64,000 bases of DNA, from assembly GCF_945605565.1 (NCBI RefSeq), contig NZ_OX216966.1, positions 1,353,001-1,417,000 of the forward strand, written 5' to 3'. The notes below the pieces were generated by a model. The model saw only the letters and a list, made by a program, of their open reading frames with translations, was not told the origin of the DNA and searched no databases. Positions 43,763-51,084 of this stretch are shown piece after piece (position 1 is the stretch's first letter; each line of letters starts with the position of its first letter). Source of the DNA: Paenibacillus dendritiformis. GTDB lineage: Bacteria; Bacillota; Bacilli; Paenibacillales; Paenibacillaceae. The position numbers were made by a program, and so were the translations under genes.

Positions 43763-44373
43763 GCATTCTCCTCCTCTTGAACATGTGATTAATTACATCC
43801 ATGACCTATGAAGTTGAAGCAGGTAATTGGTAATCATGAGTTTAAAGAATTGTCCGAAGCATGAAGGATATTGTGATTTAACATATAATGTCTAATTAAC
43901 TAATATAATAATATTAAATACCAGATCATGGATCTTTAACTAAATTGAGCGCTACCAATCGAAGGTTTAAGGAAGTGAATCATGAAGAATACTCGGGAGC
44001 GCCTAAGCAGATTAGGATGTTCTACTCAAGGCGATATTCCAGCCGTTGGCTGAAGCATTATCTAACATTCTGTGGGGTACATCGAAGAAGTATTTGCTAG
44101 GTTTTAACTTATAATCATAGGATTAATAGTAATTATTGCATTTTTCTGAAAGCTTGACAATCTTTATTTTTGGATATTTTCAAGTTAAATTGTTCGGATA
44201 AAATATCCGGAAGCACCGGTGAAAAAGATCTCCGCTGGCGGTCCGCTGGCGGGGCTCTTTTTTATGATGAAGATGAGGACACCTTAACATGAAACAGCCG
44301 CAATCTTAGTTTTGTTCATTTTATTGGTTATCGTATTACATTCGTGTTTTTATTAGAACTAACAGGAAGCCAT
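43763..44373. other. AT-rich intergenic region between the dpp operon and the MFS gene
   Basis: No gene longer than about 30 codons is convincing. The dpp promoter must lie near the left end on the minus strand, but I found no clear hexamers. The plus strand holds a TTGACA at 44154-44159, a stretch of potential RNA structure (44200-44262) and a T-run, all without a downstream plus-strand gene for 1.7 kb. It may be remnant DNA from a rearrangement. Confidence 0.45.
44218..44262 (+). terminator. Orphan terminator-like structure
   Basis: Two direct copies of CCGCTGGCGG (44231-44240 and 44242-44251) each fold on themselves and sit between GATCT and GGCTC arms. A run of six Ts follows on the plus strand, and TTTTT flanks it on the minus strand. 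No gene feeds into it from the left on the plus strand. Confidence 0.5.
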
Positions 44374-44431
44374 AAAAGGAAAAGGCATTATCATGAGCAT
44401 GTCCCGCAAGGGAACGCCCGCTGATAATGCC
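44374..44431 (-). terminator. Terminator of the MFS exporter gene
   Basis: A perfect 10-bp inverted repeat, GGCATTATCA (44384-44393) and TGATAATGCC (44422-44431), is followed on the minus strand by TTTTCCTTTT. It lies about 40 bp past the MFS stop. Confidence 0.8.
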
Positions 44432-44472
44432 CCCATCCATTCGTTTCATTCCGCCGTTTCTTGTAAGGAAAT

Positions 44473-45639
44473 CTAACCCTTTTTAGAGCGATTTATTTCT
44501 TTTACATAATCTTTATACACTAAAATAGCAACAATAATAAAACTGATACTAACAACCCGAAAGATCATATCTAAACTTATCCATTTGGCAAAAATCCCTA
44601 ATACAAATGCACTAATTCCAACACCAACGTCAAAACTGGAGAAAAAAGTCGCATTGGCTGCTCCAGTTTGCTCTTTTCTTACCTTTTGAACAGCCCATGT
44701 TTGTAAAGACGGCATAACCGTACCATAACCTGCACCGAATAAAATCGCAGCAATAATAAGATGAAGATCATTTGTTGCATAAGACAAAATAATCAATGAT
44801 AAAAATCCTACAAAAGCGGATATCATGATTATGGACCAAGGTCCTCTTTTGTCATACCATTTTCCAGTAAACGGACGTAGTACAGTTGAGACGATTGCAT
44901 TTATAAGAAAGAACAGAAAAATATGATCTAATCCTTTTTGTTTTCCGAAAAGAACTAGGAAGGTAATAATGGCGCCAAAACTAAATGTTGTTATTACCGC
45001 TAGTAATGCTGGAAACCACACATCTTTTTCAAAAATCATAGTAAAGAATTGAAATGGTTGTTTTTCAATCTTTGCAGGAACAGGAAAATGTGTAAGTTGA
45101 AGCGAAATGACCGCCAGCAGGCTGAGTATTACGGATGAGCAAATTAATATCTCGAAGGAAAAAGTATCATAAATAAAGAGACCCACACTCGGGGCAATGA
45201 TAGCTCCGACTGTTGTGGATATGGAAAAATAGCCCATACCTTCTCCTAACCTTGTTTTCGGAATGAGATCAACGGCTATTGTACTATTTGCAGTTGTTGA
45301 TACACCCCATGCTGCACCATGAAAAATTCTTAACAATAAAAATAGCCATACGATATTTAGAAAAGGGTAAACAAGTGTAATAAGCATTAAAGCTATAGTT
45401 GCTCCAACTGCCAAACTTTTCCGTTGGTTATCAATTAAATAGTACCCTACAAAAGGTCTAATTAGGACAGCACCTATAGTAAATAACGAGGTCACTAAAC
45501 CTACTTGGATAGTAGATGCATTCATACTGATCAAATAGGCTGGCAATATAGGGATCAACATTTCAAACCCTATGAACACTAAAAAGTTACTGATAAATAA
45601 AAACAGAAATGATTTATGGAATATTTTTTGATTTTTCAT
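44473..45639 (-). CDS. MFS drug-exporter-like transporter
   Basis: The 388-residue protein has about twelve membrane segments. Between segments 2 and 3 lies the MFS motif A-like GYYLIDNQRKS, and FLLLRIFHGAAWGVSTTA follows. It resembles multidrug or antibiotic exporters of Firmicutes, but I cannot name a subfamily. ATG 45639 follows GAGG at about 8-nt spacing. The gene is far more AT-rich than its surroundings, which suggests transfer from a low-GC host. A leader peptide and hairpin in front of it suggest that expression is induced by a ribosome-targeting drug. Confidence 0.85.
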   Translation of the reverse strand: MKNQKIFHKSFLFLFISNFLVFIGFEMLIPILPAYLISMNASTIQVGLVTSLFTIGAVLIRPFVGYYLIDNQRKSLAVGATIALMLITLVYPFLNIVWLFLLLRIFHGAAWGVSTTANSTIAVDLIPKTRLGEGMGYFSISTTVGAIIAPSVGLFIYDTFSFEILICSSVILSLLAVISLQLTHFPVPAKIEKQPFQFFTMIFEKDVWFPALLAVITTFSFGAIITFLVLFGKQKGLDHIFLFFLINAIVSTVLRPFTGKWYDKRGPWSIIMISAFVGFLSLIILSYATNDLHLIIAAILFGAGYGTVMPSLQTWAVQKVRKEQTGAANATFFSSFDVGVGISAFVLGIFAKWISLDMIFRVVSISFIIVAILVYKDYVKEINRSKKG

Positions 45640-45647
45640 ATATTAAT

Positions 45648-45682
45648 TCCTCGCTTCTAAATTATTTATTAACTTAGAAGCG
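45648..45682 (-). promoter_or_regulatory. Hairpin abutting the MFS ribosome site (translational attenuator)
   Basis: A perfect 9-bp inverted repeat, CGCTTCTAA (45652-45660, plus-strand reading) and TTAGAAGCG (45674-45682), encloses 13 nt. On the mRNA, the 3' arm ends directly before the GAGG ribosome site of the MFS gene. The 5' arm is formed by the last codons of the leader peptide, so a ribosome stalled there would open the hairpin. Confidence 0.7.
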
Positions 45683-45728
45683 GTTGGAACACTGACACAT
45701 TTTTCAATTGCCTAAGTTTTTTAGTCAA
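45669..45728 (-). CDS. 19-residue leader peptide of the MFS gene
   Basis: TTG 45728 lies six bases after GAGAGGTG and opens a frame encoding MTKKLRQLKNVSVFQPLLS, which stops at 45669-45671. The stop lies in the loop of the hairpin at 45648-45682. This layout (good ribosome site, short peptide, hairpin at the next ribosome site) is that of known leaders of erm, cat and msr/mef-type resistance genes. The peptide itself is not one I recognise. Confidence 0.65.
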   Translation of the reverse strand: MTKKLRQLKNVSVFQPLLS

Positions 45729-45739
45729 TTGACTCACCT

Positions 45740-46046
45740 CTCTAAACCACATTAAAATAATACTTGAGTAATGTTGTAACAGAATATTATAAACAATAAA
45801 GTTTTAAAGATCACCAACTAAATATTCCCATTACAAATATAATTGATGAAGAATTCAAACCTCGTAAGAACAATCGCGGCGGCCGACCTTTCAATTGTTG
45901 CGAATATACTCGATTGCATTGACGTTATACATATGTGCCCCTTTTTCCCCGTATCAATTATCATAACACCTGGTAGCAGGTTATCCAGATGGATTCCCAT
46001 AATATAAATGGCATAGGTTAAACAGTTCATAGGAGGAAATGAACGG
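45740..46046. other. Intergenic region between the divergent MFS and GNAT genes
   Basis: This should hold the promoters of both genes. A TATAAT is present on the minus strand near 45790, without a matching -35. I see no further structure. The composition changes from AT-rich to the genomic norm towards the right. Confidence 0.35.
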
Positions 46047-46472
46047 ATGACGACGGAAGTAAGATTGGCAACGAACGACGATGCGGAGGCGCTCTCCAGA
46101 TTGAATCAAGCCTTTAACGGCGGGGAGCGGCGGCCCGTATCAGAGATTAGCGAGAGCATGAACAAGAGCGGCGAATTCATTGCGGTTGCGGCCATGAACG
46201 GGAAAGTCGTAGGTTTTGCCTGCGCACAACGTTATGAATCGTTTTGTTACCGGGAAGCGCAAGGGGAAATTACGGAAATGTATGTGGAACCTTCGGCCCG
46301 AAGACAGGGACTGGCCACCTCCATGATTTCATTACTCGAGGAAAAGCTGGCAGCCTGTGGGGTAAAGAATATAAAGATATTAACAGGCAGCGACAACGAC
46401 GCCGCCATTAAAACATATGAACGCTGCGGCTATGTTAAGGATGATGAACTCCTCTTGCAAAAAGAATTGTAA
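46047..46472 (+). CDS. GNAT-family N-acetyltransferase
   Basis: The 141-residue protein has the GNAT acetyl-CoA-binding motif RRQGLATSMI after the EMYVEPSA strand, and a C-terminal KTYERCGYVKDDE segment. The GNRxxSE-like N-terminal region suggests a small-molecule (aminoglycoside-like) acetyltransferase, but the substrate is open. AGGAGG precedes ATG 46047. It lies 25 bp before the AAA NTPase gene and is probably co-transcribed with it. Confidence 0.88.
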   Translation: MTTEVRLATNDDAEALSRLNQAFNGGERRPVSEISESMNKSGEFIAVAAMNGKVVGFACAQRYESFCYREAQGEITEMYVEPSARRQGLATSMISLLEEKLAACGVKNIKILTGSDNDAAIKTYERCGYVKDDELLLQKEL

Positions 46473-46497
46473 GCGGGTTGATGGGGGGGACTGGAAC

Positions 46498-47100
46498 ATG
46501 ACAGAGTGTACATTATTCAGGAATGATTTTGTCATTATAACAGGCGGCCCTGGCGCGGGGAAAACGACATTGTTAAAGGAAATGCAAAGACAAGGCTACC
46601 CGTATGTTCCAGAAGTCGCAAGAGAGATTATTCAAGCGGAGATGACTTCTAATGGCGATGCCTTGCCTTGGCGAAACGCAATCAAGTATCGCGATATCAT
46701 GTTGGAGAAATCTATCGAAAGTTACCACGCTGCGCAGTCGAATGATCCTGGACGCCTATTGTTTTTTGACAGAGGCATCCCCGACACCTTGGCATATTCC
46801 TATTTGATCGATGCTCCGGCTTCGGAGGAACTGGAGTCTGCTGCTCGCAATTACAGGTATAACAAGCAAGTATTTATTTTGCCGCCCTGGGAAGAAATCT
46901 ATCAAACCGACCGAGAAAGAGTGCAGGATTTTGAAGAGGCGCAGGCAACGTATGAAATCATGTATGAAACATATCAATGGCTTGAATATGAACTGATGGT
47001 CGTACCCAAATTGCCGGTTGAACAGAGGGCGGAGTTTGTTCTGAAGCATACTCGTTCAGGCTTGACTGGCGTCGACCCCAAGAACGGTAATCGTAAATAG
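46498..47100 (+). CDS. AAA_28-type P-loop NTPase/kinase
   Basis: This 200-residue protein has Walker A GGPGAGKTT at residues 17-25 and a VPEVAREII segment. FFDRGIPDTLAY acts as Walker B and lid region, and RYNKQVFILPPWEEIYQTD (in part) follows. This matches the AAA_28 predicted ATPase/kinase family, whose members are thought to phosphorylate small molecules. ATG 46498 has GGGGGG at suitable spacing; earlier in-frame codons overlap the GNAT gene. Function is not known. Confidence 0.82.
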   Translation: MTECTLFRNDFVIITGGPGAGKTTLLKEMQRQGYPYVPEVAREIIQAEMTSNGDALPWRNAIKYRDIMLEKSIESYHAAQSNDPGRLLFFDRGIPDTLAYSYLIDAPASEELESAARNYRYNKQVFILPPWEEIYQTDRERVQDFEEAQATYEIMYETYQWLEYELMVVPKLPVEQRAEFVLKHTRSGLTGVDPKNGNRK

Positions 47101-47107
47101 ACGAAAT

Positions 47108-47148
47108 AAAGCCATTTCGAGGGGAAGGCTTCTCGATAATGGCTTTTT
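47108..47148. terminator. Bidirectional terminator after the AAA NTPase gene
   Basis: AAAGCCAT (47108-47115) pairs with ATGGCTTT (47139-47146), with inner CGAG/CTCG arms. TTTTT follows on the plus strand and TTTATTT on the minus strand. It serves the convergent lipoprotein gene too. Confidence 0.85.
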
Positions 47149-47193
47149 GTCAATGCTGGGGACGATGGCTGAATCATGTGACAGGGTAAGAAA

Positions 47194-48000
47194 TTACGGA
47201 AACCGCACATACAGATTGCCAAGCGGAGTATCCCTATGCTGATAAACTTTGATATAGTCATCTTCATGGGCTACTTGATAGGCAGAATGGTTATCCCTGT
47301 GAAAGGGTACGACATATACAAACTGTTCTTTGGATATCGTTGCCTCCCGAGTCTGGTATGCAATCATGCTGAATGTTCCATAGAGGGGAACAGGTCCGCT
47401 GGAATCTCCTTGCCAACCGAACCCTTTTCCTCCAAAGAAAAGCATTGGTTCGATATTTCCTTGAAACGATGCGTAATCTTCTAAATAGGCAAGTCTGCCA
47501 TAGGCTCCTAAAAAAGCATAGGGCAGGTGGTTCAACGTGTCAGGCAACGGGCGCGACCACTCAAAGGAACCAATCAGCCGCGCTTCTGTAGGATAGGTTT
47601 GCCCGCTGTTATCTTCGATGATCAGATATAATGAAAGCCGATACAGTTCGTTCATTTTCTCTTTAGACAACGAATGAAATCGCTCTTTATCGATGGGAAT
47701 GAGTTGATTATGTTTTTCATCATATGAAAAATAAAACTGTTTCCCTGTCGCCCGGGTCGATTGGATATCTAAAGAAGCCCATTCCTTCCTCAAGAAGGGA
47801 CTTGCCCCGTGAAAACTATGGTAAGAATCAAAGGGGGAGGTAAGCTGCTTCTCTTCGATCGCATACTGAAATTGATTTTGATAGGATAATATGAATTCAT
47901 CCTTTGTGAGTTTGTCTTCATCATTTGTTGTATCCGCATTGCAGCTAGTAAGTGCTATGCATGCAAGCAGCAAAGCAACAATAGGCAGGCGTTGCATCAT
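47194..48000 (-). CDS. Uncharacterised lipoprotein
   Basis: The 268-residue protein has a signal peptide with lipobox ALTSC (Cys near residue 20) followed by an acidic linker. The mature part has many aromatic residues (FGGKGFGWQGDSSGPVPLYG in part) but no family that I recognise. GAGGTG precedes the tandem ATGs at 48000 and 47997; either could be used. It is a single gene between a terminator and the divergent iron-uptake locus. Confidence 0.7.
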   Translation of the reverse strand: MMQRLPIVALLLACIALTSCNADTTNDEDKLTKDEFILSYQNQFQYAIEEKQLTSPFDSYHSFHGASPFLRKEWASLDIQSTRATGKQFYFSYDEKHNQLIPIDKERFHSLSKEKMNELYRLSLYLIIEDNSGQTYPTEARLIGSFEWSRPLPDTLNHLPYAFLGAYGRLAYLEDYASFQGNIEPMLFFGGKGFGWQGDSSGPVPLYGTFSMIAYQTREATISKEQFVYVVPFHRDNHSAYQVAHEDDYIKVYQHRDTPLGNLYVRFP

Positions 48001-48218
48001 ATCACCTCGATATCAGTTAAATGGATAATGTTCATCTTCCTCATCTGGCGTTGCCTCGTACCCCTTTATCTACATGTTAATATTCCTCCATTTTCAATAA
48101 ATTCCTTTTTTTCTGCGTCTTTACGTTACTTTTCGTCACACCTGATCCGTACAACCGCCATCTCCATTCCGTGTACTGGTGGAAGCCGGGCGGGGTGAAG
48201 TAGTACGATGTTTCTATT

Positions 48219-48237
48219 GATAATGGTTCTCATTGTC
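48219..48237. promoter_or_regulatory. Fur box
   Basis: GATAATGGTTCTCATTGTC matches the 19-bp Fur consensus (GATAATGATAATCATTATC) at 15 positions and keeps the outer palindrome. It lies 36 bp before the start I prefer for the siderophore-binding lipoprotein. Iron-bound Fur would repress the locus. Confidence 0.85.
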
Positions 48238-48272
48238 GAACGATATAGATGAAGAAAAGGGGAATAGGAAAG

Positions 48273-49259
48273 ATGCGGAATATAGCACGATTTGCGGTTC
48301 TACTTTGCGCCATGATGTGGGTGGTTGCCGGTTGCGGAAATAGCGCCTCGCAGGAGGGAACGGTTCAGGAGTCGGCGGTCCAAAAAACTACGCAGGAGTC
48401 GCAGCAGCCGGCAGCGGCGGATAGCGGTTCAGCCGCATCATTCCCGAGAACCGTGGCCCATTTGGCGGGCGAGACGGTGATTGAAGCCAAGCCGATGAAG
48501 ATTGCGACGCCGTATATTTCGTTCGTCGATTATATGGCCGTGCTCGATGCGTATCCGGTGGCGGCGCAGGGCGTGGATACGATTGAACGGAACTTCCCGA
48601 ATCTGAGCCAGCGGATTGCAGGCAAAGACATCATCGATCTCGGGATGGAGGCCGATCTGGAGAGGCTGCTGGCGGTGCAGCCGGATCTCATTATCGCGGC
48701 GGATGATATGAAGGATCAGTATGAGCGATTATCCCAGATCGCTCCTACGGTCATTTTCCCGCAAGCGGACGACTGGAGAACGACGCTGAAGCAAATCGCG
48801 GAAGTCATTGGCGAAGAGGAGAAGGCCGAGCAGGTGCTGGCGGACTTCGATCGCAAAAGCGCGGAATACAAGGAGAAGCTGGCGTTCCGAAGCGAGGAGT
48901 CGGTTCTGTTCACGATGTACAGCGGCAAGGAAATGTTCGTCATGTGGAATGACGGGCGGTTCGATCCTTTTTATAAGGGACTGGGCTTGAAGCCTGTAGA
49001 GGGGGCGACGGCTAACGGGCAGATCTCGCTGGAAAGCTTGGCTGCGCTCAACCCGGATCATTTGTTCGTCATTAATAACTGGCAAAATCCGATCCAGGGC
49101 GGCGTGAAGGAGGCAATGAAGGACAGCAAGGTATGGAGCAGCATGGATGCGGTGAAGAACAACCATGTCTATGAACTGGCCGATCCGTCCTTGCCTGGAC
49201 CGATGGCGCTTGCGAAGATTGACGGCATTGAAGATATTATGAAGGCGTTGGGCAAGTAA
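48273..49259 (+). CDS. Iron-siderophore-binding lipoprotein
   Basis: This 328-residue FecB/FepB-type binding protein has a signal peptide with lipobox VVAGC and a Gln/Ser-rich linker. Two lobes follow (VDYMAVLDAYPVAAQGV in part; NPDHLFVINNWQNP). It would capture ferric siderophores at the membrane surface. I chose ATG 48273 (MRNIARF), with AAAGGGG upstream; ATG 48249 is also open but poorly placed. A Fur box precedes it and two exporter-fold ABC genes follow, with no FecCD-type permease. Confidence 0.88.
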   Translation: MRNIARFAVLLCAMMWVVAGCGNSASQEGTVQESAVQKTTQESQQPAAADSGSAASFPRTVAHLAGETVIEAKPMKIATPYISFVDYMAVLDAYPVAAQGVDTIERNFPNLSQRIAGKDIIDLGMEADLERLLAVQPDLIIAADDMKDQYERLSQIAPTVIFPQADDWRTTLKQIAEVIGEEEKAEQVLADFDRKSAEYKEKLAFRSEESVLFTMYSGKEMFVMWNDGRFDPFYKGLGLKPVEGATANGQISLESLAALNPDHLFVINNWQNPIQGGVKEAMKDSKVWSSMDAVKNNHVYELADPSLPGPMALAKIDGIEDIMKALGK

Positions 49260-49311
49260 CTTCCAGCCAAATTTTTTGTTCCGGTGGCAAGAGAGAAAGG
49301 GGATGTTCCTC

Positions 49312-51084
49312 ATGGCGGCGGCACCATTGCCTTTTTTGCTGCGGCTTGTCCGCAAGCAGCGCGTCAAATTGCTCGCATCCTGCATCTGTTCTGCAGCGAG
49401 CGCCGTATTCGCGCTCATTCCGTACGTGCTTGTGTTCCGAATTGCGGAACAATTGTTGGAGCCGCCCATCGATTGGGCGCCGGTGCGGCAGTTCATCCTG
49501 CTGGCCCTCGTCTCGATTCTGCTTCGGTTCGCGTTGATGGCGGCTTCGACGATGCTGGCGCATGCCGCGGCGTTCCACGTGCTGTATGACCTGCGCGTGC
49601 GCTTGATCGAGAAGCTAGGGAAGCTGCCGTTGGGCTTCTTCAGCGACCAGCATTCCGGGCGCGTCAAAAAAGTGGCAGCCGACGATGTCGAGCGGATCGA
49701 ATCCTTCATCGCGCATCATCTGCCGGACTTGACCGCTTCGATCGTGGCTCCGCTGTTGACGGCGGCCTACTTGTTCAGCGTCGATTGGCGCCTGACGATT
49801 GCGGCGCTGCTTCCGATTCCGGCGGCTTATGCGGTGCAGGGAATCATGCTGCTGCGAGGGAAGCGCTCGACCGATATGAAGCGCATGCATGATCTGTCCG
49901 AAGCGATGAACGGGGCGATCGTGGAGTTCATTCATGCGATGCCGGTCATTAAATCGTTCAATCAGACGGTGCATTCGTTCGCCCGTTACCGCCATTCCGT
50001 GGAGAGCTATGCGGCCCTGTGGTCGCAGATCGCGCGCCAAAAGACGCCATTATATACGTTATTCCTCCTCCTGCTGGAGTCGGGCTTGCTGTTCATTATG
50101 CCGATGGGCGTCTGGATGTACGGACAGCAGTTGATCACACTTTCCGTATTGGTGCTGTTCTTGCTGCTTGGTGTCGGACTGACCGCTCCGCTGCGCCAGA
50201 TTTCCACGCTCGGGCATATGATGCAGAACAATATGGAGGGCGTAAGACGCATCCAACAGCTTCTGGAGGAAAAGGAGCAGTCCGAGGCGCAGGCGTCGTC
50301 AGTGCCCATGCCCGAACGGTTCGATATCGCGTTCCGGCAGGTGCGCTTCGGCTATGAGGAACGCCAGGTGCTCAGAGGCATTGACTTGGTGGCCGAGCAC
50401 GGGAAGGTGACGGCGCTCGTCGGGCCTTCCGGCGCGGGCAAGTCAACGGCCGCACAGTTAATCGCCCGCTTCTGCGAGGTGTCGGACGGCTCGATTCAGA
50501 TCGGGGGCGTCGATATTCGCTCCATTCCGCAGGCGCAGTTGATGGACATGATCTCCTTCGTGTTCCAGGACGTCCCGGCGGTGAGCGATACGGTGGCCGC
50601 CAATCTGCGGATGGGCAAGGCCGATGCGGATGAGCGCGAGCTGATTCGCGCCGCGGAAGCCGCGCAGGCGCATGAATTTATCGCAGCGCTTCCGGACGGG
50701 TACGACACGGTGATCGGAGAAGGCGGCGTTCATTTGAGCGGCGGGGAGCGGCAGCGCATCGCGATTGCGCGCGCGATATTGAAGGATGCGCCCGTGCTCA
50801 TTCTGGATGAAGCCTTCGCCTTCGCCGATGCGGAAAATGAAGCGAAAATCCAGGAAGCGCTAAGCCAGCTGCTTCAGGATCGAACGGTGATCGTCATCGC
50901 CCATCGCCTATCTTCGATTACGGACGCGGATCGCATCGTTGTGTTGGAGGACGGCGCCGTCGCCGGGCAGGGGACGCATGCCGAGCTGCTTCGGGACTGC
51001 CCGTTATACGCCGGATTGTGGAAGGCGCATCGGGAAGCGGAGGAGTGGTCATTGGATGGAGGACAGGAGGGAGCTTATGTTTGA
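49312..51084 (+). CDS. Exporter-fold ABC half transporter, IrtA/YbtP-like siderophore importer subunit
   Basis: The 590-residue protein has six N-terminal membrane segments and a C-terminal nucleotide-binding domain (Walker A GPSGAGKST, Q-loop FVFQDVPAVSDT, signature LSGGERQRIA). The Walker B/D-loop reads LILDEAFAFADAENE; this FAFADAENE variant is typical of YbtP/Q and IrtA/B siderophore importers, unlike the usual ATSALD. ATG 49312 has AAAGGGG at 9-nt spacing. It overlaps its partner gene by 8 bp. Iron-siderophore import is likely, given the Fur box and binding protein upstream. Confidence 0.85.
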   Translation: MAAAPLPFLLRLVRKQRVKLLASCICSAASAVFALIPYVLVFRIAEQLLEPPIDWAPVRQFILLALVSILLRFALMAASTMLAHAAAFHVLYDLRVRLIEKLGKLPLGFFSDQHSGRVKKVAADDVERIESFIAHHLPDLTASIVAPLLTAAYLFSVDWRLTIAALLPIPAAYAVQGIMLLRGKRSTDMKRMHDLSEAMNGAIVEFIHAMPVIKSFNQTVHSFARYRHSVESYAALWSQIARQKTPLYTLFLLLLESGLLFIMPMGVWMYGQQLITLSVLVLFLLLGVGLTAPLRQISTLGHMMQNNMEGVRRIQQLLEEKEQSEAQASSVPMPERFDIAFRQVRFGYEERQVLRGIDLVAEHGKVTALVGPSGAGKSTAAQLIARFCEVSDGSIQIGGVDIRSIPQAQLMDMISFVFQDVPAVSDTVAANLRMGKADADERELIRAAEAAQAHEFIAALPDGYDTVIGEGGVHLSGGERQRIAIARAILKDAPVLILDEAFAFADAENEAKIQEALSQLLQDRTVIVIAHRLSSITDADRIVVLEDGAVAGQGTHAELLRDCPLYAGLWKAHREAEEWSLDGGQEGAYV

